A stretch of DNA of 17,215 nucleotides, taken from UBA11606 sp965243715. GTDB taxonomy: Bacteria > Actinomycetota > Acidimicrobiia > Acidimicrobiales > Aldehydirespiratoraceae. The notes below the pieces were generated by a model. That model was not told the origin of the DNA and ran no database searches. It saw nothing but the letters and a program-made list of their open reading frames with translations. A program made the position numbers and the translations under genes. The DNA lies in the NCBI GenBank assembly GCA_965243715.1, contig CBDEVU010000005.1, forward strand, positions 1 to 17,215. Direction: 5' to 3'. The first letter of the stretch is position 1. Each line of letters begins with the position of its first letter. Positions 1 to 6,353 of the stretch are shown here, piece by piece.

Positions 1-1
1 A

Positions 2-1633
2 GCGGCGTCGCGGTTTATCGATCGTGACTGGGCTTCGCATCAAGACGACAACACGGAACGACTGAGTCTGCACAAGCGAGGCGTGTATGAGGTAGTCGAT
101 AGGGCGCGGTTGATCCTCTCGACCGATCCCGACGTGGCCCGCAGTCAATGGCTGGGGGCGCGGCGTCGCTATGTGGGGCTCATTGGTGAACGGATGGATT
201 TCGAGTTGGGGGAAACCTTCTACAACTCGGTGACGCGGCGATTGTTCGACCTAATCGGGGTCGACTCCGGTCTCGAGCTTTTGTGGCTCGGTCCTACGGC
301 GCTGCCCGCCGATGACGGAAGTCGCGGCGAGTACCGGAACTTCCCTGTCGACGAGTCACTTGGTGAAGCAATTCGACAGGTTCTGGAGCACTGTCCGTTG
401 GCGTCGGACTTCGAGGATCTCGAACGCGACGTTGCCAATATTGAGGGGCGAGTGCAAGCCAAACTTGACGAGATTTGGGATGGCCGTGTCGACTCAATCG
501 ACATTTTGCGCCCCGTTTTTTATCGCAACAAGGGAGCGTATCTTGTGGGCCGGCTTCGGTGGCTCAACCGCATCTCGCCCATCATATTGCCGATTGCGGT
601 CTCGACCGAGGGGGCTTATGTCGACGCAGTGCTGCTTACTGAACTCGCGGCGAGTCGCATGTTTGGTTACACTAGGTCGTACTTCCATGTGTTGTGTCGC
701 CGCCCCGCCGCGGTCGTGGGCTTTCTAAAGAGCCTGCTCCCGGTAAAGCCTGTAGCGGAGTTGTACACCTCCATCGGCTACAGCGCCCACGGCAAGACCA
801 ACCTGTTCCGGGCGTTATATCGACATATGGAGCACTCAAATACCCGTTTCGAACGAGCACGAGGGGCGCGAGGAATGGTGATGGCGGTGTTCACTCTGCC
901 GTCGTTTGATGTCGTGTTCAAGCTGATCAAGGACCGCTTCCCTCCGTCCAAGCGAACCACGCCCGAGGACGTTCAGCGGCGTTATAAGCTTGTGTTTGAC
1001 CACGACAAGGCGGGTCGTCTCGTTGATGCGCAGGAGTTTCGCAACCTCAGCTTTCGTCGAGATCGCTTTGATGATGATCTTATCGAGGAGTTGGCCGCTG
1101 ACTGTCAGCGTCGCGCTACGGTGACCGACGACGAGGTCATCTTGCATCACGTTTACACCGAGCGGCGGCTTTATCCCCTCGACCTCTACCTGCGCGAGAT
1201 GGCGGGTGACCGGGCCCGCGATGCCGCGCTGGACTACGGCAACGCAATCAAAGACCTCGCCACGGCCAACATCTTTCCGGGCGATTTGTTCCCTAAGAAC
1301 TTCGGCGTCACCCGACACGGAGCGGTGGTGTTTTACGACTACGACGAACTCGCCCTCTTGCCCGACGTTAACTTTCGCAAGATGCCAGTCAGTCAGAGTT
1401 ACGAGGACGAGATGCTCGATCAACCCTGGTTCCCAGTGGAACCCAACGATGTCTTCCCCGAGGAGTTCAAGACCTACCTTCGGTCGCCACGAATCGTGGG
1501 CGAAGTGTTCGACGAGCACCACCCCGAGATCTCAACCGTGGAGTTCTGGCAGGCCATGAAGGAACAAAACAGCCACGGTACGCAAGCGAACTTCTATCCG
1601 TACCCGCGGGCGCTGCGGTTTACCCGACCCTGA
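2..1633 (+). CDS. aceK: Isocitrate dehydrogenase kinase/phosphatase AceK, 5'-partial
   Basis: AceK phosphorylates and dephosphorylates isocitrate dehydrogenase, deciding whether isocitrate goes through the TCA cycle or the glyoxylate shunt; it acts in the cytoplasm. A GTG at 83 opens a 516-residue frame, but the same frame is open to base 2. Those extra codons read like AceK (a DW pair, then ERLSLHKRGVYEVVDRA, resembling the E. coli region before its residue 60), so the gene runs off the left edge and GTG 83 is internal. Numbering from GTG 83, visible motifs are FYRNKGAYLVG (146-156), the ATP-loop-like GARGMVMAVF (261-270), FKLIKD with the probable ATP-contacting Lys (279-284), NIFPGDLFPKNFGVTRHG (396-413) and VFYDYDE (416-422). 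The E. coli protein has 578 residues and 543 are visible here. A dehydrogenase gene follows after 13 bases, probably in the same operon. Family assignment is secure; the true start lies outside the window. Confidence 0.95.
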   Translation, partial: AASRFIDRDWASHQDDNTERLSLHKRGVYEVVDRARLILSTDPDVARSQWLGARRRYVGLIGERMDFELGETFYNSVTRRLFDLIGVDSGLELLWLGPTALPADDGSRGEYRNFPVDESLGEAIRQVLEHCPLASDFEDLERDVANIEGRVQAKLDEIWDGRVDSIDILRPVFYRNKGAYLVGRLRWLNRISPIILPIAVSTEGAYVDAVLLTELAASRMFGYTRSYFHVLCRRPAAVVGFLKSLLPVKPVAELYTSIGYSAHGKTNLFRALYRHMEHSNTRFERARGARGMVMAVFTLPSFDVVFKLIKDRFPPSKRTTPEDVQRRYKLVFDHDKAGRLVDAQEFRNLSFRRDRFDDDLIEELAADCQRRATVTDDEVILHHVYTERRLYPLDLYLREMAGDRARDAALDYGNAIKDLATANIFPGDLFPKNFGVTRHGAVVFYDYDELALLPDVNFRKMPVSQSYEDEMLDQPWFPVEPNDVFPEEFKTYLRSPRIVGEVFDEHHPEISTVEFWQAMKEQNSHGTQANFYPYPRALRFTRP

Positions 1634-1636
1634 AAG

Positions 1637-1643
1637 AGAGAAG
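1637..1643 (+). promoter_or_regulatory. Ribosome binding site for the GTG start at 1647
   Basis: The purine-rich GAGAGAAG stretch begins 4 bases after the aceK stop and ends 3 bases before GTG 1647. It is the only plausible Shine-Dalgarno sequence for the dehydrogenase gene and supports this GTG start. Confidence 0.5.
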
Positions 1644-1646
1644 TCC

Positions 1647-2627
1647 GTGCGAGCAATCGTTCTCGAAGAAAAAGGTGGTCCTGAGGTTCTCCGGCTTCGC
1701 CCGGTTCCCGATCCAGTCGCCGGTCCCGAAGAGGTCTTGGTCGAGGTGGTGTCGACCGCGGTGAATCGCGCCGATCTTTTACAACGGATGGGGCTGTATC
1801 CCGGACCACCAATGGCCCATGAGATCCCCGGTCTGGAGTTCGCTGGCCGAGTGGTGGACCGAGGCGAGCGGGCAACCTTGCACCGTATCGGCGACCCCGT
1901 GATGGGGATCAACAACGGTGGTTGCTACGCCGAGAAGGTGGCGGTCCACGAACGCCAAGCGATGCCAATTCCCGCCGCTCTAGCCCTCGAAAACGCGGGT
2001 GCCTTCCCAGAGGTTTTTATCACGGCGTGGGATGCCCTCGTCCGCCAGTGCGCCTTGACGTCAGGTCGCTGGGCCCTAGTTCACGCCGGAGCATCCGGAG
2101 TTGGCACCGCGGCGATTCAGATTGCCCGGGCGATAGGTGCTCGGATAGCGGTCACGGCATCGGCTGCGAAACACGACGTTTGTGTAGCGCTGGGGGCCGA
2201 TCTCGTTATCGACTACCACAGCACCGATTTCGTAGCTGCGATCAAAGACGTTACGGGTGGCGTCGGGGCCGACGTAATCCTCGACGTAGTGGGTGGCGAC
2301 TATTTGCCGCGCAACGTCGCCGCCGTTCGCCCCGGCGGGCGCATCATCCAGGTGGGGGTGCTGGCGGCCCAACGAGTACCGTTCGACGTCGCATCGCTTC
2401 TGATGAAACGAGTTTCGGTAACCGGAACGACTTTGCGGGCGCGACCGATCGAGGAGAAGATCGCCATTACCCAGGAGTTCTCCGCCCAAATGCTTCCCCA
2501 TGTTGCCAGCGGCCAAATCGCGCCCGTGATCGACTCCCGCTACCAACTAGTTGACGTGGGTGAGGCCCACACCCGGATGGCGGCGAACGCTAACGCGGGA
2601 AAGCTGGTACTCGACGTGGTGTCGTAG
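1647..2627 (+). CDS. Zinc-independent NAD(P)H quinone oxidoreductase-like MDR protein
   Basis: This 326-residue protein belongs to the medium-chain dehydrogenase/reductase superfamily, in the quinone oxidoreductase branch (resembling TP53I3/PIG3). These enzymes pass electrons from NADPH to quinones or reactive enones. The N-terminal GroES-like domain carries NRADLLQRMGLYPGPP (40-55) and EIPGLEFAGRVV (59-70). The nucleotide-binding loop is HAGASGVGTAA (146-156), followed by a typical GADVILDVVGG (207-217) and a C-terminal GKLVLDVV. The zinc-ligand pattern of alcohol dehydrogenases is absent. The GTG start is supported by a purine-rich site just upstream. It follows aceK after 13 bases, so the two are probably co-transcribed, but nothing in the sequence ties its substrate to isocitrate metabolism. 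It could equally be an enoyl or crotonyl reductase-like MDR. The fold is certain; the substrate is unknown. Confidence 0.9.
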   Translation: MRAIVLEEKGGPEVLRLRPVPDPVAGPEEVLVEVVSTAVNRADLLQRMGLYPGPPMAHEIPGLEFAGRVVDRGERATLHRIGDPVMGINNGGCYAEKVAVHERQAMPIPAALALENAGAFPEVFITAWDALVRQCALTSGRWALVHAGASGVGTAAIQIARAIGARIAVTASAAKHDVCVALGADLVIDYHSTDFVAAIKDVTGGVGADVILDVVGGDYLPRNVAAVRPGGRIIQVGVLAAQRVPFDVASLLMKRVSVTGTTLRARPIEEKIAITQEFSAQMLPHVASGQIAPVIDSRYQLVDVGEAHTRMAANANAGKLVLDVVS

Positions 2628-2631
2628 ACGA

Positions 2632-3897
2632 CTAACGATCGTCGATCGACACGTAGCGGCGTTCGCTCTCGCCGGTGTAAAGCTGACGGGGTCGAGTGAT
2701 CCGTGATTCCTGCTCGAGCATCTCGTTCCAGTGGGCCAGCCAACCCGGTGTGCGGCCGATGGCGAAGAGAACCGTGAGCATTTTGCGGGGGAAACCCATC
2801 GACTCGTAAATCAAACCGCTGTAGAAGTCGACGTTGGGATAGAGGCGGCGACTGATGAAGTACTCGTCGTTTAGCGCGGTTTCCTCGAGCTTCAGCGCAA
2901 TGTCGAGCAGTGGGTTGGCACCGGTGACGGAGAAAACATCGTGGGCGGCGGCTTTGATGATTCGGGCTCGGGGGTCGTAGTTTTTGTACACCCGATGGCC
3001 GAAGCCCATAAGGCGTTCCTTGCCTGCCTTGACGCCCTCGATAAAGGCATCCACGTTGTCGTAGGTGCCGATGCCGTCCAGCATGTTGAGGACGGCTTCG
3101 TTGGCGCCACCGTGGCGTGGCCCGTAGAGAGCACCGCATGCCGCGGCCATGGCCGTGTAGGGATCGGTGTGCGATGACCCCACTATCCGAGCCGTCGTGG
3201 TGGAGCAGTTCTGTTCGTGGTCGGCGTGCAAGATAAGCAAAATCTCCATCGCCCGGATGAACGCGGCAGGAACCTCGACCCGGTCGCCAATCCGAAACAT
3301 CATGGCCAAGAAATTGTGCGAGTAGCCTAGGCCGTTGTCGGGAAACACGAACGGTTGGCCCACGGTGTGGCGATACGCCGAAGTGGCGAGGGTGGGTACC
3401 TTGGCAATAATCCGAATGGCCTGATGGAGGCGATTGGCTGGATCGTTGATTTCTTTCGACTCGGGGTAGAACGTCGAAAGGCCCGCCACGTGGCTCGAGA
3501 GCAAGCCCATCGGGTGGGCGTCGTAGTTGTAGGAGTCGTACATCTTGCGGCGGAACTTCTCGTGAAGGTACGTGTGATGAGTGATCTCTTGTACCCAGGC
3601 ATCGTGTTGGGCATGGTTCGGCAGTTCGCCGTGATAGAGCAGGTAGCTGACCTCTAAGAAGCTGCTGTGTTCGGCGAGTTGTTCGATCGGGTAACCGCGG
3701 TAGCGGAGGATGCCCGCATCCCCGTCGAGTTCGGTGATCGCACTTTCCGTCGCGCTAGTGGTAGCTAGGCCCGGATCGTGGAACCAGATACCGGGCAGAA
3801 GGTGGCGCCAACCCGCCGCGTCGACCACTCCATTGGTGATGGGGATATCGAGCGATTCACCAGTTCGGTTGTCGGTGATGGTGATGCTCTCTGCCAC
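2632..3897 (-). CDS. gltA: Citrate synthase
   Basis: This 421-residue enzyme condenses acetyl-CoA and oxaloacetate to citrate, the entry step of the TCA cycle. It resembles the hexameric bacterial type and actinobacterial GltA2. All catalytic residues are visible: the His of the GPRHGGANEA block (H262), the His of MGFGHRVYKNYDPRA (H301) and the Asp of NVDFYSG (D357), matching E. coli H264, H305 and D362. LHADHEQNCSTTTAR (223-237) is the usual signature. The C-terminus (RPRQLYTGESERRYV) is actinobacterial in style. The start is GTG at 3897 with a GGAG four bases upstream, which is a short spacing. It is the last gene of a leftward series, and its stop lies 4 bases from the stop of the convergent dehydrogenase. 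A 120-base gap separates it from the carboxyltransferase gene, so it may have its own promoter. Confidence 0.97.
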   Translation of the reverse strand: MAESITITDNRTGESLDIPITNGVVDAAGWRHLLPGIWFHDPGLATTSATESAITELDGDAGILRYRGYPIEQLAEHSSFLEVSYLLYHGELPNHAQHDAWVQEITHHTYLHEKFRRKMYDSYNYDAHPMGLLSSHVAGLSTFYPESKEINDPANRLHQAIRIIAKVPTLATSAYRHTVGQPFVFPDNGLGYSHNFLAMMFRIGDRVEVPAAFIRAMEILLILHADHEQNCSTTTARIVGSSHTDPYTAMAAACGALYGPRHGGANEAVLNMLDGIGTYDNVDAFIEGVKAGKERLMGFGHRVYKNYDPRARIIKAAAHDVFSVTGANPLLDIALKLEETALNDEYFISRRLYPNVDFYSGLIYESMGFPRKMLTVLFAIGRTPGWLAHWNEMLEQESRITRPRQLYTGESERRYVSIDDR

Positions 3898-3905
3898 GGT
3901 GCTCC

Positions 3906-3933
3906 GATCTATTTTGGCCTACTCGCTTGTCGA
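3906..3933 (-). promoter_or_regulatory. Weak candidate promoter for citrate synthase
   Basis: On the minus strand, TCGACA (3928-3933, five of six matches to TTGACA) is followed after 16 bases by TAGATC (3906-3911, three of six matches to TATAAT). The predicted transcription start would fall almost on the GTG. The 120-base gap 3898-4017 holds no ORF, and its only other notable content is a T-rich stretch next to the upstream gene's stop. The -10 match is poor, so this is only a candidate. Confidence 0.2.
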
Positions 3934-4017
3934 GGCGCCAGTCACGAATCTAGACCGAGAAAGCGCGACTCGGCACACTGGGAAGGTCAGTCGAAACAAA
4001 AAAGGTTACAAAACGCG

Positions 4018-5400
4018 CTAGAGCGGCGTGTTGTCGTGGCGCCGGCGTGGGAGTTTCTCGCGCTTGCCTGCCAGCATTTCGAGCGCTGCGTGGATCTCGC
4101 GCCGGGTGTCTTCGGGGTCGATTACCGCGTCGATGGTACCCCGTTCGGCCGCGATGTAGGGGTTCAGGAGTCGTTCCTCGTAGGCGGCTTGGAGTTCGGA
4201 TCGTTCCTCGGGTGTGCTTCGGCGATGCAGGATCTCGACCGCTCCCTTGGCTCCCATGACCGCAATTTCCGCTGATGGCCAGGCCAACGCGAGGTCGTTC
4301 CCCATGCGTTTGGAGTCCATGACAATGTAGGCGCCTCCGTAGGATTTGCGGGTTGTGACGTTGACCCGCGGTACGGTCGCCCGAGCGTAGGAAAACGCCA
4401 TTTGAGCGCCGTAGCGGATCATGCCCCGCCATTCGGTGTCCTTGCCGGGGTAGAAACCGGAGGTGTCGACGATCGTGACGATGGGGAGGTTGAAGGCGTC
4501 GCACAGGGCAACGAATCGGCCGCCCTTTTGCGAGGCTGGAATGTCGAGCGTGCCGGCCACCGTTTGCGGCTGGTTGGCCACTATTCCGACCGGGCGTCCC
4601 CCGATCGTGGCCCAAGCGGTCACCAGGTTGGCGGCCCAGTTCTGGCGCGGTTCCAACAGGTAGCCATCGTCGACGATAGTGGTGAGTATGTCGCGTACGT
4701 CGTAGCTGCCGTTAGCCGACGGTGGCAGCACGTCGTAGGCCTCCGGCGTCAGGCGGCTAACCGGGTCGGCACACGCCACAGTGGGAGCCTCGTCGTCAGC
4801 ATGATCGGGGAAAAAGCTGAGGATCTCGGCGGCTAGTTGGTCGGCTTCGACAAGATCGCCGACGATGAAGCTAGCGACTCCGGAGGTGCGATCGTGGATC
4901 GGTGGGCCACCAAGTTCCTGGTTGGTTATGGGTACTCCCGTAAACGACTTAACCATCATCGGCCCAGCGACGAAGGCGTAGGAATCCTCGGTCATGATGA
5001 CGTGATCGACGAGGCCCAACATGAGGGCGGGGCCGGAGACCGCAGGGCCGCTGGCGATGGCGATCATGGGAATAATGCCCGAACATTGAGTGAGCTGGCG
5101 TGCTGCGTGGCCCCACCCGGCGAGGGCGCCGACCCCTTCGGCGATGTGAGCTCCACTGGAGGCGAGCCGCAAGATGAGAGGCAGTCGTTGCTCGCGTGCG
5201 GTTCGAGCTCCGACCGCCATCGAGTGTCCGTCGTTGGGGCTTAGGGCGCCCGCATTCTCGTTGCCCTGTGCGTCGATCTCAATAACGCGCCGCCCGTGAA
5301 GGTTGGCCACCCTTACCCGGACGAAGCCCTTAGCCCCCGCGCCAAGATCGAGATGACGGCTGGTCTGCGGTGATGAAGCGAACTGGTCAACGGCGGTCAT
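4018..5400 (-). CDS. Acyl-CoA carboxylase carboxyltransferase (beta) subunit, divergent
   Basis: The 460-residue protein is a biotin-dependent carboxyltransferase of the AccD/PccB family, which moves CO2 from carboxybiotin to an acyl-CoA. The N-terminal crotonase-like half has SSGAHIAEGVGAL (81-93) and GPPIHDRTSGVA (165-176). The C-terminal half has VGIVANQP (271-278), RKSYGGAYIVMDSK (351-364), AVMGAKGAVEILHRR and the family tail LPRRRHDNTPL. It is shorter than usual (about 510-530) because the N-terminal region is reduced. Ile359 sits where S. coelicolor PccB has the specificity-determining Asp422, the AccB-like state. Departures by hand alignment are S82 for the first Gly of the N-terminal SGG oxyanion motif, H85 for the following Arg, and TSGFYPG for the usual VPGFLPG. 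ATG 5400 overlaps the LysR stop as ATGA, and an AGG-rich site lies upstream. No biotin carboxylase gene is in the window. Substrate unknown. Confidence 0.88.
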   Translation of the reverse strand: MTAVDQFASSPQTSRHLDLGAGAKGFVRVRVANLHGRRVIEIDAQGNENAGALSPNDGHSMAVGARTAREQRLPLILRLASSGAHIAEGVGALAGWGHAARQLTQCSGIIPMIAIASGPAVSGPALMLGLVDHVIMTEDSYAFVAGPMMVKSFTGVPITNQELGGPPIHDRTSGVASFIVGDLVEADQLAAEILSFFPDHADDEAPTVACADPVSRLTPEAYDVLPPSANGSYDVRDILTTIVDDGYLLEPRQNWAANLVTAWATIGGRPVGIVANQPQTVAGTLDIPASQKGGRFVALCDAFNLPIVTIVDTSGFYPGKDTEWRGMIRYGAQMAFSYARATVPRVNVTTRKSYGGAYIVMDSKRMGNDLALAWPSAEIAVMGAKGAVEILHRRSTPEERSELQAAYEERLLNPYIAAERGTIDAVIDPEDTRREIHAALEMLAGKREKLPRRRHDNTPL

Positions 5401-6323
5401 TGACCAGAACCTACCTCGGCGGGTCGAATCGATGCCTGCTCAGGGCCAAGGGTGACGACTTGTTCCACGATGGTGTCGACGACGACTCGGGTCGGAGCCG
5501 ATGGCGGAGAGCGACGGGGTAGCGCCAACCCAACGGCTCGAGCGGAGATATCGTCGACCGCGATGCGTTTCCAATCGCCGCGGAGATGACGCGGCGCGGC
5601 ACTCGACGGAACGAGAGCCGCGCCGTAGCCCTGGAACGCTAATGAGGTGAGAAGTCGGAGGCCGTCGACCTCTGCGTGGGTCTGGAACTCGACATGGACA
5701 CGCCGGGTCTCATCGTCGATCTCATCACGAAAGGAAGTGCCTTTGGGCGGGAGCAAGAGATCGTGTTGGGCAAGATCGGCGATAGTCACTCGATCGTGGC
5801 GAGCCAACGGATGATCGAGGGCGGCGACAACGATGCGGTCTTCGTCGAACAGGGGCCGAGTGTCGATGTCGGGGTCGTCGACAGGCAGGCTGATCACCGC
5901 GATGTCGAGGCGGTCGCTCGTCAACTGCGGCAAAAGCGAGGTCGTTGTAGCCTCGATAATCGAGACGTTGATCCGAGGGTACGACGTGTGGAGTGCTTCG
6001 AGTAGGGGGGCGACCAGCCAGCACGCGGTGGTGCCGATGACCCCGAGGCGGACGCTTCCGCTGACATCGTCGCGTAGGGAGTTGAGGTCGTTTTCAATCG
6101 AACGCAGTTCGCCGATAATTCGGCGCGCCCGATCGGCCACGATTTCGCCTTCCGGGGTGAGTTCACGCCGGCCGCGGTCGATGAGGACACTTCCGAGTTC
6201 TCGTTCGAGGTGCGCCACGTGGGTTGAGACGTTTGATTGCACCGTATGAAGGGCCCGAGCGGCAGCGGAGAAGGAGCGATGCTCGGCCACCGCAAGCAGA
6301 GCGTGAAGTTGGCGGAGGTCCAT
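5397..6323 (-). CDS. LysR-family transcriptional regulator
   Basis: The 308-residue protein has the LysR layout: an N-terminal winged helix-turn-helix (MDLRQLHALLAVAEHRSFS, then AAARALHTVQSNVSTHVAHLE, residues 1-40; LTPEGE about 55-60) and a C-terminal periplasmic-binding-protein-like effector domain (SGSVRLGVIGTTACWLVAPL, about 88-107; DRLDIAVISLP; LVPSSAAP). It is a DNA-binding regulator responding to an unknown small ligand. Unusually for the family, it is not divergent from its likely target. It lies 30 bases downstream of aconitase and overlaps the carboxyltransferase gene by an ATGA, so the three are probably co-transcribed. A role in controlling the carboxyltransferase, or the whole aconitase-to-citrate-synthase stretch, is inference from position only. 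I see no strong Shine-Dalgarno before ATG 6323. Confidence 0.93.
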   Translation of the reverse strand: MDLRQLHALLAVAEHRSFSAAARALHTVQSNVSTHVAHLERELGSVLIDRGRRELTPEGEIVADRARRIIGELRSIENDLNSLRDDVSGSVRLGVIGTTACWLVAPLLEALHTSYPRINVSIIEATTTSLLPQLTSDRLDIAVISLPVDDPDIDTRPLFDEDRIVVAALDHPLARHDRVTIADLAQHDLLLPPKGTSFRDEIDDETRRVHVEFQTHAEVDGLRLLTSLAFQGYGAALVPSSAAPRHLRGDWKRIAVDDISARAVGLALPRRSPPSAPTRVVVDTIVEQVVTLGPEQASIRPAEVGSGQ

Positions 6324-6353
6324 CGCGGGCGTACGACTGGTCGTTCGGAGGCT

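Noticed and set aside
836..1522. 228-codon open frame antisense to aceK
   Set aside because: It lies wholly opposite the conserved AceK catalytic region, and its translation shows no family motif. GC-rich coding sequence commonly leaves such antisense frames open.
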